The notes under the pieces: generated by a model
The model's input: only the letters and a program-made list of their open reading frames with translations
What the model was told of the DNA's origin: nothing
Database searches by the model: none
In this document: piece after piece, positions 37,567-49,526 of the stretch
Layout of the letters: the number at the start of each line of letters is the position of its first letter
Position numbering within the stretch: the first letter of the stretch is position 1
Origin: Mycobacterium cookii
GTDB lineage: Bacteria > Actinomycetota > Actinomycetes > Mycobacteriales > Mycobacteriaceae
NCBI RefSeq assembly: GCF_010727945.1
Contig: NZ_AP022569.1
Span: 1,550,001-1,614,000, forward strand
Length of the DNA: 64,000 nt
Direction: 5' to 3'
Program-made: the position numbers and the translations under genes

Positions 37567-38415
37567 GTGAGGGCTGGGCGTGCGGAATCCCCCGAGCTAG
37601 TCGCTTTGCTGACCGGGCGCCGTCTCGCGCTGCTCACCGGTGCCGGTATGTCCACCGACTCCGGCATTCCCGACTACCGCGGTCCCGATTCGCCGCCGAG
37701 CAATCCGATGACGATTCGTCAGTTCACCTCGGATCCGGTTTTCCGACAGCGCTATTGGGCACGCAACCACGTCGGCTGGCGGCATATGGACGAGACCCGG
37801 CCCAACGCCGGGCATCGGGCGGCGGCGGCACTCGAACTCGCCGGTGTAGCCAACGGCGTCATCACCCAGAACGTGGATCGGCTACACACCAAGGCCGGTA
37901 GCAGCAACGTGATCAACCTGCACGGCACCTACGCCCGAGTGGTCTGCCTGAGCTGTGGTCACTCCATGAGCCGCGCTGCGCTGGCCGAACAACTCGACGC
38001 GCTCAACCCGGGGTTCACCGAACGGGTTGAGGCGGTCGGCGGGTTGGCGGTCGCCCCCGACGCTGATGCCGTGATCGCCGACACCGAGTCTTTCCGCTAT
38101 CTCGATTGCCCGGTCTGTGCCGGCATGCTCAAGCCCGACATCGTGTACTTCGGCGAAAGCGTGCCTAAACACGTTGTCCACCAAGCTTTTTCACTCGTCG
38201 AGGACGCCGACGCGCTACTGGTCGCAGGTTCGTCGCTGACGGTGTTTTCCGGCTACCGGTTTGTCCGGCACGCCGCGACACTGGGCATCCCCGTCGCCAT
38301 CGTCAACCGCGGACCGACTCGCGGTGACGAGTTGGCCACCGTCAAGGTCGAGGGCGGTTGCTCGGAGATCCTGACGCTGCTGGCCGAGGAGCTATTCGCC
38401 GTCTCGGCCCGCTAG
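37567..38415 (+). CDS. Sir2-family NAD-dependent protein deacylase
   Basis: A 282-residue sirtuin. The NAD-binding motif [15 protein letters not shown] is at about residues 25-39, TQNVDRLH near 99-106 and the catalytic His in [10 protein letters not shown] near 118. A zinc ribbon is formed by CLSC near 127 and CPVC near 182, followed by [13 protein letters not shown] and [12 protein letters not shown]. Sirtuins remove acyl groups from lysines using NAD+, for example activating acetyl-CoA synthetase in bacteria. The start is GTG at 37567. Its stop overlaps the stop of the convergent P450 gene through CTAG. NAD synthesis (nadE) lies upstream but no operon link is seen. Confidence 0.92.
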   Translation: MRAGRAESPELVALLTGRRLALLTGAGMSTDSGIPDYRGPDSPPSNPMTIRQFTSDPVFRQRYWARNHVGWRHMDETRPNAGHRAAAALELAGVANGVITQNVDRLHTKAGSSNVINLHGTYARVVCLSCGHSMSRAALAEQLDALNPGFTERVEAVGGLAVAPDADAVIADTESFRYLDCPVCAGMLKPDIVYFGESVPKHVVHQAFSLVEDADALLVAGSSLTVFSGYRFVRHAATLGIPVAIVNRGPTRGDELATVKVEGGCSEILTLLAEELFAVSAR

Positions 38416-39671
38416 AAGGTGCACGGCATGCTGCGGATGCCGTGGATGAAGTTGCCCGGGACGTACGTGGGCTCGCCGGCCTGGACGTCCGGCAGTTGGT
38501 GCAGCACTTCGCCGATGATCGCGCGCAGTTGCGCCCTGGCCACGTGCGCGCCGAGACAGAAGTGCACGCCACCACCGCCGAAACCGACGTGGGGATTGGG
38601 GCTGCGGCTCAAGTCGAGCCGCTCCGGGTGCTCGAACACGTCGGTGTCCCAGTTGCCGGACGAGTAGAACATCACGACTTTCTCGCCGGCGCGAACGGCC
38701 CGGCCGCCGAGCTCCACATCCGTTGTGGCGGTGCGACGGAACGTCATCACCGGAGTAGCCCAGCGAATGAACTCCTCGACCGCTCCGCCGATGCGATTGT
38801 CGAAATCCTCCAGCAGCCAGGCGCGCTGGTCGGGAAAGTCGGTCAGCGCCTTCAGCGCGTGGCTGGTTGTCTGGCGGGTGGTGTCGTTGCCGGCGACGGC
38901 AAGCAACACGAAGAAAGCGGCGATGTCTGCGTCAGCCAGCCGGTCGCCGTCGACCTCGGCGTTCACCAGGCCGCTGAACAGGTCTTCGCCTGGATTCTCG
39001 CGTCGATCCGCGGCAAGCCCGAAGGCCACCTGGTGGATGTACATCTGCGATTCGAAGAGCACTTCCAATGGCTGGCGGCCGTTGAGGTAGATCGGGTCGG
39101 CCCAGGACACCATGGCGTCGGCCGCGTGTGCGACCTTCTGCCGCTCTCCTTCCGGGATGCCCACCATGTCCGACAGGGTGCGCATCGGTAGTTCTTTGGC
39201 GCAGTGCTCGACGAAATCGGCGCCGCTGCCTGCGGCGGTGAGCTCCTCGACGATGATCTTGGCGTTGGCCTTGATCGACTCCTCGATGCGCCTGACCTGC
39301 CGCGGGGTGAACGCTGCGCTGACCAGTTTGCGTAGGAAGGTGTGCCGCGGCGGGTCCATCGCCAGGAAGGATTGCGACGCCTCGAGCAACTCCTCCGGCA
39401 CGTTTTCGAAGAGAACACCCTTGCCGGACAGGAACGTCTCGTTGTCGCGGCTCACCGCGACGATGTCGTCGCGACGGGTGACGGCCCAGTAGCCGGGATC
39501 GTCCGGGTCGGACATCAGGGCGTCCTCAACCGGCGGATGCCAGCTCACCGGCCGCTCGGCCCGCAGGACAGCGAACGAGCTCTCCCGCTCCTGCGCGCTG
39601 GCGGACCAGAACGCGCGCGATGACAGATCGATGGGGTCGTAGGCGCGGGGGGTCGCGGCCGTCGCTGTCAT
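38412..39671 (-). CDS. Cytochrome P450
   Basis: A 419-residue soluble bacterial P450. The I-helix oxygen-activation motif is AGNDTTRQ near residue 262, the K-helix ExxR is EEFIRW, and the heme-binding loop FGGGGVHFCLGAHVAR has the ligand Cys near residue 370. The sequence style (FLAMDPPRHTFLRKLV, SSGNWDTDVF) resembles the lipid/sterol-active mycobacterial P450s such as the CYP124/125/142 group, but the family number cannot be set without alignment. The ATG at 39671 has GGAGG seven bases upstream. It is divergent from a TetR gene with a large dyad between them, so it is probably repressed by that regulator. A separate ferredoxin would be needed; none is adjacent. Confidence 0.92.
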   Translation of the reverse strand: MTATAATPRAYDPIDLSSRAFWSASAQERESSFAVLRAERPVSWHPPVEDALMSDPDDPGYWAVTRRDDIVAVSRDNETFLSGKGVLFENVPEELLEASQSFLAMDPPRHTFLRKLVSAAFTPRQVRRIEESIKANAKIIVEELTAAGSGADFVEHCAKELPMRTLSDMVGIPEGERQKVAHAADAMVSWADPIYLNGRQPLEVLFESQMYIHQVAFGLAADRRENPGEDLFSGLVNAEVDGDRLADADIAAFFVLLAVAGNDTTRQTTSHALKALTDFPDQRAWLLEDFDNRIGGAVEEFIRWATPVMTFRRTATTDVELGGRAVRAGEKVVMFYSSGNWDTDVFEHPERLDLSRSPNPHVGFGGGGVHFCLGAHVARAQLRAIIGEVLHQLPDVQAGEPTYVPGNFIHGIRSMPCTF

Positions 39672-39720
39672 GGTGAATCCTCCATCAAGCTATGACGCCG
39701 ATCACATGGCGAAGCACATC

Positions 39721-39759
39721 TGACACTAAATCTAGACATTATGTCTAGTCAAGGTGTCA
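39721..39759. promoter_or_regulatory. Symmetric 39-bp operator between the P450 and TetR genes
   Basis: The core is the 17-base palindrome CTAGACATTATGTCTAG at 39732-39748 (7-base arms around TTA). A second pair of arms, TGACAC at 39721-39726 and GTGTCA at 39754-39759, shares exactly the same axis at 39740. It lies in the 99-base gap between the divergent genes, 12 bases before the TetR start. This is the layout of a TetR-family operator controlling both promoters. The longer TetR frame from 39741 would start inside it, which argues for the 39771 start. Confidence 0.75.
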
Positions 39760-39770
39760 TAATTTCGGCT

Positions 39771-40406
39771 ATGCCGTCAGTCACCCGTAAGCCGCAAGCC
39801 CGGCGGCAGGAGCGCCGCGGGCAGATCGAGCGCCGTCTGCTCGACGCCACCGAGCGGCTGATGCGCGCCGGCGCAAGCTTCACCGAACTCAGCGTCGACC
39901 GGTTGTCGGGCGAGGCCGGGATGTCGCGGGCGAACTTCTACATCTACTTCGAGGACAAGGGCGACCTGCTGCGCCGGTTGGCCGCCCAGGTGTTCGGCGA
40001 CCTGGCCGACAGCGCCGAACTCTGGTGGAGTGTGGCGTGGCGGCACGATCCCGGCGACATACGCGCCGCCATGGCCGGCATCATCGCCGGCTACCGGCGG
40101 CATCAACCCGTCCTCGTTGCGCTCAACGAGATGGCGGCATACGACCCGCTGGTGGCCGCGACCTATCGCGAATTGCTGAGCGGGATCTCCGGGCGACTCA
40201 CCCAGGTGATCGAGGACGGCCAGGCCGACGGCTCGATCCGCCGCGAGCTGCCCGCGGCGACCACGGCGAGCGTGCTGACCTGGATGGTCGAGCGGGCCTG
40301 TCAGCAGAACCTCCCGGTCCGACCAGCCGACTACGATGCCGAGCTGACCACTACGCTAACCGAAATAGCCTGGGGCGCGCTATATTTGACGCCAGCGCGG
40401 GGTTAG
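39771..40406 (+). CDS. TetR-family transcriptional regulator
   Basis: A 211-residue TetR-type repressor. The N-terminal helix-turn-helix is at about residues 20-65 ([32 protein letters not shown]), with the usual F-Y-x-Y-F end of the recognition helix, followed by [14 protein letters not shown]. The ligand-binding part is all-helical. It likely represses the divergent P450 gene and itself through the palindrome at 39721-39759; the inducer is unknown, perhaps the P450 substrate. The ATG at 39771 is chosen over 39741 because the latter lies within the operator. Its stop overlaps the proB stop by three bases (convergent). Confidence 0.9.
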   Translation: MPSVTRKPQARRQERRGQIERRLLDATERLMRAGASFTELSVDRLSGEAGMSRANFYIYFEDKGDLLRRLAAQVFGDLADSAELWWSVAWRHDPGDIRAAMAGIIAGYRRHQPVLVALNEMAAYDPLVAATYRELLSGISGRLTQVIEDGQADGSIRRELPAATTASVLTWMVERACQQNLPVRPADYDAELTTTLTEIAWGALYLTPARG

Positions 40407-41509
40407 ACGGCAACCAGGTCGTCGGCATGGACGGCGGGCCTGCGAAGTTCGGCGGGCAACTCCGACGTCGACCGGCCGATCATCGTGGCCAGTTCGGCGG
40501 CGTCATAGGCGACCACCCCGCGAGCCACCAGGGCCGCGTCCGGGCCGGTCAGGTCGACCACGTCACCGCCGTGGAAGCGGCCGGACAGCGCCGTGATCCC
40601 GGCCGGTAGCAGCGAACGGCGTTGTCCGAGAACAGCACTCACTGCGCCGTCGTCGAGGGTGAGCGAGCCGGCCGACTCCGCGGCGTAGCGCACCCAGAAC
40701 CGGCGCGCCGACATGCGATTGGGTCGCGCGGCGAACACGGTGCCCACCGACGCATCCGCCAGCGCCGTCGCGGCGTCGGACGCGGCCGCCAACAGCACCG
40801 GCACCCCGGCGTCGGCGGCCAGCAGCGCCGACGACATCTTCGAGGCCATCCCGCCGGTGCCCAGGTGACTGCCCTGTCCCGCGGTGACGCCGTCGAGGTC
40901 GTCTGGGCCGGAAACCTCAGCGATGAACCGTGATTCGGCGACCTTACGCGGATCGGCATCGTAGAGACCGTCGATGTCGCTCAGCAGTATCAACGCGTCG
41001 GCCCCGACCAGATGCGCCACCAACGCCGACAGTCGATCGTTGTCGCCGAATCGAATCTCGTTGGTGGCCACCGTGTCGTTCTCGTTGACGATCGCGACCG
41101 CATGCAAGGCGCGCAACCGATCCAGGGTGCGCTGAGCGTTGGTGTGCTGCACCCGCATCGAGATGTCGTGCGCGGTCAACAACACCTGGCCGACGCTGCG
41201 CTGGTAGCGGGCGAAGGCGGTGCTCCACGCATTGACCAGCGCGACCTGCCCGACGCTGGCCGCCGCCTGCTTGGTGGCCAGATCCGTGGGACGCCTGTTC
41301 AGGCCCAGCGGCTCGATGCCCGCCGCGATGGCGCCGGAGGACACGATGACGACGTCGGAACCCGCTTTCATCCGCGCCTCGATGGCGTCGACGAGGCCGG
41401 CCAGCCGGCTGGCGTCGAACATGCCGGTCGGGGTGGTCAATGCGGTGGTGCCGACCTTGACGACGACGCTCCGCGCGGTACAAACAGCCTCGCGTGCAGT
41501 GCTATTCAT
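40403..41509 (-). CDS. proB: Glutamate 5-kinase with PUA domain
   Basis: A 368-residue ProB that phosphorylates glutamate to gamma-glutamyl phosphate, feeding ProA. The amino-acid-kinase domain shows [39 protein letters not shown] and the [10 protein letters not shown] loop; the C-terminal PUA domain covers about 280-368 ([20 protein letters not shown]). The ATG at 41509 gives an N-terminus of the same length as in M. tuberculosis; a GTG at 41515 is possible. It overlaps the end of obg by eight bases, so it is expressed with the obg unit. Confidence 0.95.
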   Translation of the reverse strand: MNSTAREAVCTARSVVVKVGTTALTTPTGMFDASRLAGLVDAIEARMKAGSDVVIVSSGAIAAGIEPLGLNRRPTDLATKQAAASVGQVALVNAWSTAFARYQRSVGQVLLTAHDISMRVQHTNAQRTLDRLRALHAVAIVNENDTVATNEIRFGDNDRLSALVAHLVGADALILLSDIDGLYDADPRKVAESRFIAEVSGPDDLDGVTAGQGSHLGTGGMASKMSSALLAADAGVPVLLAAASDAATALADASVGTVFAARPNRMSARRFWVRYAAESAGSLTLDDGAVSAVLGQRRSLLPAGITALSGRFHGGDVVDLTGPDAALVARGVVAYDAAELATMIGRSTSELPAELRRPAVHADDLVAV

Positions 41510-42941
41510 TACCACTCTCGCGCCGTTGCTTCCTGGCCGCTTTACGTTCGTCAGCGCCGACCCGGTCGGTGTTCTCCAGACGCGGGTCGGTGCCCCGCCT
41601 CGTCATCACGGCGTCGATGCCCGACGGAGTCTGTGGCTCCCAGTCGAAGGTGACGTCGCCGATGGTGACCGCGCACCCGGGCCGCGCGCCGAGCTTCACC
41701 AATTCGTCCTCGACACCCAGCCGGGCCAACCGGTCACCGAGATAGCCGACCGCCTCGTCGTTGTCGAATGCGGTCTGGGCGATCCAGCGTTCGGGCCGCC
41801 GGCCGCGGACCACGAAGCCACCCTGCCCATCGGATTGCACGGTGAAACCGGACTCGTCGACGGGCACCGGGCGGATTACCGGCCGGCGCGGCACCACCAC
41901 CGGCTGGGATTCCTGGTATGCCGCGACCATGTCGGCGAGCCCGAAGATCAACGGCTGCAGTCCTTCTCGGGTAACCGTCGACACCAAGAACACCGGCCAG
42001 CCGCGCTCGGCGATCTCGTCGTGGACGAACTCTGCCAGCTCGCGGGCTTCGGGCACGTCGATCTTGTTCAACACCACCGCCCGTGGCCGCTCGACGAGGT
42101 CCACCAGCGCCGAATCTCCTTGCAGTGTCGGCGTATAGGCGGCCAGCTCGGCTTCCAGTGCGTCGATGTCGGAAATCGGGTCGCGGCCTGGCTCGAGCGT
42201 CGCGCAGTCGACGACGTGCACCAGCACGGCGCACCGCTCGATGTGACGCAGGAAGTCCAGACCCAGCCCGCGGCCCTGCGACGCCCCGGGGATCAGACCC
42301 GGCACGTCGGCGACGGTGAATGTCCGCTCCCCCGCCGACACCACCCCGAGGTTGGGGGCCAGCGTGGTGAACGGGTAGTCGGCGATCTTCGGCTTGGCCG
42401 CTGAAATCGTGGACACCAGTGAGGATTTGCCGGCGGACGGGAATCCGATCAAGCCGACGTCGGCGACCGTCTTGAGTTCCAGCGTGAGGTCGCGGGACTC
42501 ACCCTTCTCGCCGAGCAGCGCGAACCCGGGCGCCTTGCGGGCGCGCGATGCCAGCGCGGCGTTGCCCAGCCCGCCGCGGCCGCCGGCGGCGGCTTCGAAT
42601 CGGGTGCCGATACCGACCAGGTCGGCGAGCATCCGGCCGTCCTCGTCGAGCACGACGGTGCCGTCGGGAACCTTGATTTCCAGATCGGTGCCAGCCGCGC
42701 CGTCGCGGTTGCCACCCATCCCCTGCTTGCCCGACGGGGCGTCGACATGGGGCCGGAAATGAAAGTCGAGCAGGGTGTGCACCTGCGGGTCGACGACCAG
42801 CACGATGCTGCCGCCACGGCCACCGTTGCCGCCGTCGGGACCGCCGAGCGGCTTGAATTTCTCGCGGTGAACCGAGGCGCAGCCGTTACCGCCGGATCCT
42901 GCCCTCGTGTGGATGACGACGCGGTCGACAAACCGAGGCAT
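41502..42941 (-). CDS. obg: Obg-family GTPase
   Basis: A 479-residue Obg GTPase: the glycine-rich Obg fold (1-157; [14 protein letters not shown]), the G domain with P-loop GFPSAGKSS near residue 169, [10 protein letters not shown] and NKIDVPE, and a C-terminal OCT domain with [23 protein letters not shown]. Obg acts in late 50S subunit assembly and stress signalling. Upstream, rpmA and rplU encode 50S proteins, the classical L21-L27-Obg arrangement, though a perfect hairpin separates rpmA from obg. The ATG at 42941 is preceded by AAGAGG. Confidence 0.96.
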   Translation of the reverse strand: MPRFVDRVVIHTRAGSGGNGCASVHREKFKPLGGPDGGNGGRGGSIVLVVDPQVHTLLDFHFRPHVDAPSGKQGMGGNRDGAAGTDLEIKVPDGTVVLDEDGRMLADLVGIGTRFEAAAGGRGGLGNAALASRARKAPGFALLGEKGESRDLTLELKTVADVGLIGFPSAGKSSLVSTISAAKPKIADYPFTTLAPNLGVVSAGERTFTVADVPGLIPGASQGRGLGLDFLRHIERCAVLVHVVDCATLEPGRDPISDIDALEAELAAYTPTLQGDSALVDLVERPRAVVLNKIDVPEARELAEFVHDEIAERGWPVFLVSTVTREGLQPLIFGLADMVAAYQESQPVVVPRRPVIRPVPVDESGFTVQSDGQGGFVVRGRRPERWIAQTAFDNDEAVGYLGDRLARLGVEDELVKLGARPGCAVTIGDVTFDWEPQTPSGIDAVMTRRGTDPRLENTDRVGADERKAARKQRRESGNE

Positions 42942-42958
42942 CGGAATTCCTCTTACTC

Positions 42959-42982
42959 CTCAGGCGTGCGACCACGCCTGAG
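42959..42982 (-). terminator. Perfect 10-bp hairpin between rpmA and obg
   Basis: CTCAGGCGTG (42959-42968) and CACGCCTGAG (42973-42982) are perfect inverted repeats around a four-base loop, placed directly after the rpmA stop and 17 bases before the obg start. No run of U follows, which is common in mycobacteria. It could act as a partial terminator or RNA stabiliser setting the ratio of ribosomal proteins to Obg. Confidence 0.55.
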
Positions 42983-42986
42983 ACGC

Positions 42987-43253
42987 TCAGTCGTTCGAGG
43001 CCGCGGCCGAGACGATGTTGATCGTCTTGCGTCCGCGCTTGACGCCGAACTCGACGGCGCCGGCCGCCTTGGCGAACAGCGTGTCATCGCCACCTCGACC
43101 CACGTTGACGCCGGGGTGGAAGTGCGTGCCGCGCTGGCGGACCAGGATCTCGCCGGCCTTGACGACCTGGCCGCCGAACCGCTTGACGCCCAGTCGCTGG
43201 GAGTTCGAGTCGCGGCCGTTACGTGAGCTGGAAGCGCCCTTCTTGTGTGCCAT
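42987..43253 (-). CDS. rpmA: 50S ribosomal protein L27
   Basis: An 88-residue L27 protein, identified by [39 protein letters not shown] and [12 protein letters not shown]. Its N-terminus reaches the peptidyl-transferase centre of the ribosome. No N-terminal cleavage extension of the Firmicutes kind is present. It lies 17 bases after rplU and is followed by the 10-bp hairpin before obg. Confidence 0.97.
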   Translation of the reverse strand: MAHKKGASSSRNGRDSNSQRLGVKRFGGQVVKAGEILVRQRGTHFHPGVNVGRGGDDTLFAKAAGAVEFGVKRGRKTINIVSAAASND

Positions 43254-43270
43254 GTTCTGTTCGCCTCCCG

Positions 43271-43582
43271 CTACTTGATGCCGGTGACCTTCAGGACCGT
43301 CAACTGCTGACGGTGGCCCTGACGCTTGTGGTAGCCGGTCTTGTTCTTGAACTTGTGGATACGGATCTTGGGGCCCTTGGTGTGCTCGAGAACCTCGCCG
43401 GTGACGGCGACCTTGGCCAGCGCGGCGGCCTCGGCGGTCACCTTGGCGCCATCGACGACCAGTGCGACCGGCAGCGACACCTTCGCGCCCGGCTCGGAGT
43501 CGAGCTTCTCGACCTTGACAATGTCCCCGACGGCGACTTTGTACTGCTTACCGCCTGTTTTGACGATTGCGTAGGTCGCCAT
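43271..43582 (-). CDS. rplU: 50S ribosomal protein L21
   Basis: A 103-residue L21 protein: [20 protein letters not shown] at the N-terminus, [12 protein letters not shown] in the middle and [16 protein letters not shown] near the end, which binds 23S rRNA. The ATG at 43582 begins at the conserved N-terminus; the open frame runs upstream to 43708 through the leader. First gene of the rplU-rpmA-obg-proB unit, with a promoter candidate about 135 bases upstream. Confidence 0.97.
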   Translation of the reverse strand: MATYAIVKTGGKQYKVAVGDIVKVEKLDSEPGAKVSLPVALVVDGAKVTAEAAALAKVAVTGEVLEHTKGPKIRIHKFKNKTGYHKRQGHRQQLTVLKVTGIK

Positions 43583-43715
43583 GGTCTCGTCTACCTCATC
43601 TTCTGGTTCTGCTGGTTCTTGCTGGTCTTGCGGGCGCCGCGCAGCCTGAGCGTGCGCGGGCTGGTGTGGGAGTGTCGGCCAAAGCCCGGTGGACGGGCCT
43701 GTCGACAACTGGTCA

Positions 43716-43745
43716 AGGGTACGTGACCAGCGGCTACAGGGTCAA
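43716..43745 (-). promoter_or_regulatory. SigA-type promoter for rplU-rpmA-obg
   Basis: On the minus strand TTGACC (43740-43745) and TACCCT (43716-43721) are 18 bases apart, a good match to the mycobacterial housekeeping consensus (TTGACN, TANNNT). Start of transcription near 43709 would leave a leader of about 125 bases before the rplU ATG, long enough for regulation by ribosomal protein L21, which is not shown here. Confidence 0.6.
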
Positions 43746-43748
43746 ACC

Positions 43749-43764
43749 GGCCTGTCGCAGGGCC
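43749..43764 (-). terminator. Short hairpin after rne
   Basis: The minus strand GGCCCTGCGACAGGCC can fold into a six-base-pair stem (GGCCTG/CAGGCC) with one bulged C and a three-base loop, beginning 7 bases after the rne stop and just upstream of the rplU -35. It may terminate rne transcripts; no U-run follows. Confidence 0.4.
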
Positions 43765-43771
43765 ATCGGCA

Positions 43772-46705
<2,934 letters not shown>

Positions 46706-47021
46706 GTATTCTCCTCAAGCCCCCGGGCGCGTCCTGTTGACGCGGCCACGCGAGGGCTTCGCTATGCGCCCGGGTCGCTTTCTCCCGGACTTGTGATGGT
46801 CTTGCCCCGAGCGGTTCGAGTCGAACGCACTTGGTGCCGGTCTGAATGATGGCTGGACGGTCGGCGCCGCATCGTGATCCTTGGCGGGTCGCGGTGGTCG
46901 CGCTTGTCTAAGTCTTCATTCGGGCGCCTGTCGACGTTCCTAACCCGGTCCGGCGACGTTCACCCGATTATCAGTATCCCATATCGATGTACCGGGTCGG
47001 ACCAAGTGCACCGACCCGTTA
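46706..47021 (-). promoter_or_regulatory. rne leader region with long-range hairpin
   Basis: The 316 bases between ndk and rne contain no gene. Perfect nine-base arms CCCGGGCGC (46722-46730) and GCGCCCGGG (46766-46774) can close a 53-base stem-loop just upstream of the rne ribosome binding site. A GATAAT hexamer (minus strand, 46967-46972) is a weak -10 candidate that would give a leader of about 250 bases. RNase E genes of several bacteria are controlled through a long structured 5' leader, so this could be an autoregulatory site. Confidence 0.5.
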
Positions 47022-47432
47022 CTAAGCCTTGCCGAACCAGAGTCCAATTTCGCGTTCGGCCGACTCGGTCGAATCAGAGCCGTGCACCAGGTTGAACTGC
47101 GTTTCCAGGCCGAAATCGCCGCGAATCGTGCCCGGCGTGGCCTTCTCCACCGGGTCGGTCCCGCCAACGAGTTGGCGCAGCGCGGTGACGGCCCGCGGGC
47201 CCTCGATCACGGCTGCGACCAGGGGTCCCGACGTGATGAACTCCAGCAGGGAGCCGAAGAACGGCTTCCCGTCGTGTTCGGCGTAGTGCTGGCGGGCCAG
47301 CTCGTCACTCACGATCCGCAGTTCCAGCGCCGACACCGTCAGGCCTTTGCGCTCGATGCGGCCGATGATCTCGCCCACCAGGCGTCGCTCGACCCCGTCG
47401 GGCTTGATCAACAGCAGGGTCCGCTCAGTCAT
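47022..47432 (-). CDS. ndk: Nucleoside diphosphate kinase
   Basis: A 136-residue Ndk that transfers the gamma-phosphate from ATP to nucleoside diphosphates through a phospho-histidine. Motifs: [16 protein letters not shown] at the start, [23 protein letters not shown] and the catalytic His in [17 protein letters not shown] near residue 117. Length and sequence match M. tuberculosis NdkA (Rv2445c). The start codon lies in the first unit of a four-copy 52-bp repeat, whose AGGAG serves as the ribosome binding site eight bases upstream; an in-frame TGA lies just before it. Confidence 0.97.
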   Translation of the reverse strand: MTERTLLLIKPDGVERRLVGEIIGRIERKGLTVSALELRIVSDELARQHYAEHDGKPFFGSLLEFITSGPLVAAVIEGPRAVTALRQLVGGTDPVEKATPGTIRGDFGLETQFNLVHGSDSTESAEREIGLWFGKA

Positions 47433-47536
47433 TTGAGCCGCTCCTCTTCATCGCTGCGCTCTGCATCGTCGCCGACTCGGTCATTTGAGCCGCTCCTCTT
47501 CATCGCTGCGCTCTGCATCGTCGCCGACTCGGTCAT
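47429..47536 (-). CDS. 35-codon mini-ORF in the repeat, ending on the ndk start codon
   Basis: From the ATG of the third repeat unit an ORF with its own AGGAG eight bases upstream encodes 35 residues (beginning [16 protein letters not shown], ending DEEERLK). Its TGA overlaps the ndk ATG as ATGA, which would couple translation to ndk. An identical ORF at 47481-47588 ends on the ATG of unit 2. Such coupled mini-ORFs are described for MIRU elements. No protein function is proposed. Confidence 0.4.
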   Translation of the reverse strand: MTESATMQSAAMKRSGSNDRVGDDAERSDEEERLK

Positions 47537-47635
47537 TTGAGCCGCTCCTCTTCATCGCTGCGCTCTGCATCGTCGCCGACTCGGTCATTTGAGCCGCTCC
47601 TCTTCATCGCTGCGCTCTGCATCGTCGCCGACTCG
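47429..47635 (-). repeat. Four tandem 52-bp MIRU-like repeats carrying the ndk start site
   Basis: Units begin at 47429, 47481, 47533 and 47585; the first three are identical and the fourth lacks only its last matching base. On the minus strand each unit contains AAGAGGAGCGGCTCAAATGA, that is a Shine-Dalgarno, an ATG and an overlapping TGA. ATGs lie at 47588, 47536, 47484 and 47432 (ndk). Because 52 is not a multiple of three, an ORF opened at one ATG closes after 35 codons on the TGA overlapping the ATG two units on. The plus-strand core CATCGCTGCGCTCTGCATCG resembles mycobacterial interspersed repetitive units as remembered. Confidence 0.85.
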
Positions 47636-47694
47636 TTACCGCTCGTCACGGCGCACAGCGTACAGAACCACCTCGCCACTTTCCCGGCAGCGGA

Positions 47695-48099
47695 TCAGTC
47701 CGGCGGGCCGTCCTGGCCCGGGAGCAGCCCGTATCTCTCCCGGCGGAGGACCTCGGAACGGACGTAGGCGATCAGTGCCCAAACCCCGGCGAATATCAGG
47801 CCGATGACGCCCACTCCCGGGTAAATCGCGAAGCCGGCGATCGCAACCAACTGCACGGCGAGATCGGCCCAGATGGCCCACGACCGGCCCTGCAGGCCGG
47901 CGAGCACGATCAGGATCGCGGTCAATCCCAGCAGGTAGACCAGCGCAACCGCGTTCAATCCGCCGCCGACAGCGCCGACCACCGGCAACGCCAGCAGCAC
48001 GACGATCGCCTCCAAGATCAGCGTGCCGGCCGTGACGCCGCGAAAGCTCTTCCACGGGTCGGACCTCGCCGGCCCGGGCGTCGGTTCTTGCGGCGTCAT
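47695..48099 (-). CDS. DUF4233 membrane protein (Rv2446c-like)
   Basis: A 134-residue integral membrane protein with four helices at about 23-43, 47-67, 73-93 and 96-116 (TLILEAIVVLLALPVVG, ALVYLLGLTAILIVLAG, LVAIAGFAIYPGVGVIGLIF). Members of DUF4233 consistently sit beside folC in actinobacteria; their function is unknown. The ATG at 48099 overlaps the folC stop (ATGA), so it is co-translated with folC. Its C-terminus is short, basic and cytoplasmic (RSEVLRRERYG). Confidence 0.88.
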   Translation of the reverse strand: MTPQEPTPGPARSDPWKSFRGVTAGTLILEAIVVLLALPVVGAVGGGLNAVALVYLLGLTAILIVLAGLQGRSWAIWADLAVQLVAIAGFAIYPGVGVIGLIFAGVWALIAYVRSEVLRRERYGLLPGQDGPPD

Positions 48100-49526
48100 T
48101 CGGGATCACGACCGAACAGCGTGCGCGCCGCGCCGGCGGTCACCACCGAACCGGTGATCACGATGCCGGTCCCGGCGAACGAGTCGTCTTCGGCATCGGC
48201 ATCGTCCACCAGGGCGGTCGCAGCGTCGATGGCGTCCCGCAGGTTCTCGGCGGTGAAGACCCGGTCGGGCCCGAACCACTGCTGCGCGATCAACGCCAGC
48301 GACTCGACGTCCAAAGCGCGCGGGGATCCGTTGTGAGTGAGCACGATTTGGTCGAACACCGGCTCGAGCGAGGCCAGGATGCCGCTGGCGTCCTTGTCGG
48401 CCAGCACCGCAACGACGCCGACCAGGAACCGGAAGTCGAATTCCTCGGTCAGCGACTGCGCCAGCGCTGCCGCGCCCGCCGGGTTGTGTGCGGCATCGAC
48501 GAATACCGTTGGGGCACTGCGCATCCGCTCCAAGCGCCCGGGGCTGGTCACCGCAGCGAATCCGGCCCGGACGGTGTCGATGTCGAGTTGACGATCCTTG
48601 CCCGCGCCGAAGAACGCCTCGACCGCGGCCAGCGCGATGGCCGCGTTGTGGGCTTGATGCTCGCCGTGCAGCGGCAGGAACACGTCCGAGTACACCCCGC
48701 CCAGGCCCTGCAGTTGCAGCACTTGACCGCCGACGGCGATCTGGCGGCCCAGCACGGCGAATTCGGAGTCTTCGCGGGCGACCGCGGCGTCGGCGCGCAC
48801 GGCTTGGGCCAGCACCGCCTCCATCGCCTCGGGCACCTGTCGACCGATGACCGCGACCGTGTCGGGAGCGCCGTCCTCGGCTTTGTGGATGATGCCGGCC
48901 TTTTCGGCGGCGATGCCGGCGACGTCCTCGCCGAGGTATTCGACATGGTCGACGCTGATCGGGGTGATCACCGCGACCGGTGCGTTGATCACGTTGGTCG
49001 CGTCCCAGCGGCCGCCCAGGCCCACCTCGACGATCGCCACCTCGACCGGCGCGTCGGCGAACGCCGCAAACGCCATGGCGGTCAGCACCTCGAACTTGCT
49101 CATCGCCGGGCCGCCCGCCTCCTGCGACTGCTGATCGACCATCTGCACGAACGGCTCGAGTTCGGCGTACGTCGCGACGTAGCGGGCCGGGCTGATCGGT
49201 CGTCCGTCGATCGTGATGCGCTCGACCGCCGACTGCAAATGCGGACTGGTGGTGCGCCCGGTGCGCCGATGGAAAGCGGTCAGCAGCGCATCGACCATCC
49301 GGGACACCGACGTCTTCCCGTTGGTGCCGGCGATATGGATCGACGGGTAGCTGCGCTGCGGCGAGCCCAGCAGATCCATCAGCGCGGAAATGCGGGTGAG
49401 GCTCGGCTCGATCTTGGTTTCCGGCCAGCGCTGATCGAGCAGATGCTCGACTTGCAGCAGTGCCGCGATCTCGTCAGGCGTCGGAACCTCGCCGATGACC
49501 GGGTCGTCGTCCGGGTCCAGCGTCAC
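48096..49526 (-). CDS. folC: Folylpolyglutamate synthase / dihydrofolate synthase
   Basis: A 476-residue Mur-ligase-like FolC that adds glutamates to folates and may also make dihydrofolate. The ATP-binding loop [13 protein letters not shown] is near residue 68, the substrate-binding [13 protein letters not shown] follows near 90, [12 protein letters not shown] near 160 and [13 protein letters not shown] near 340. The GTG at 49526 overlaps the valS stop (GTGA); the open frame extends upstream into valS without support. valS-folC-DUF4233 form a coupled unit as in M. tuberculosis (Rv2448c-Rv2446c). Confidence 0.94.
   Translation of the reverse strand: MTLDPDDDPVIGEVPTPDEIAALLQVEHLLDQRWPETKIEPSLTRISALMDLLGSPQRSYPSIHIAGTNGKTSVSRMVDALLTAFHRRTGRTTSPHLQSAVERITIDGRPISPARYVATYAELEPFVQMVDQQSQEAGGPAMSKFEVLTAMAFAAFADAPVEVAIVEVGLGGRWDATNVINAPVAVITPISVDHVEYLGEDVAGIAAEKAGIIHKAEDGAPDTVAVIGRQVPEAMEAVLAQAVRADAAVAREDSEFAVLGRQIAVGGQVLQLQGLGGVYSDVFLPLHGEHQAHNAAIALAAVEAFFGAGKDRQLDIDTVRAGFAAVTSPGRLERMRSAPTVFVDAAHNPAGAAALAQSLTEEFDFRFLVGVVAVLADKDASGILASLEPVFDQIVLTHNGSPRALDVESLALIAQQWFGPDRVFTAENLRDAIDAATALVDDADAEDDSFAGTGIVITGSVVTAGAARTLFGRDPE

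Noticed and set aside
39741..39770. Longer TetR start at 39741
   Set aside because: The start codon would lie within the operator palindrome; the ATG at 39771 gives the normal N-terminus.
47429..47635. CRISPR array
   Set aside because: The units are directly adjacent and identical with no unique spacers, and no cas genes are present.
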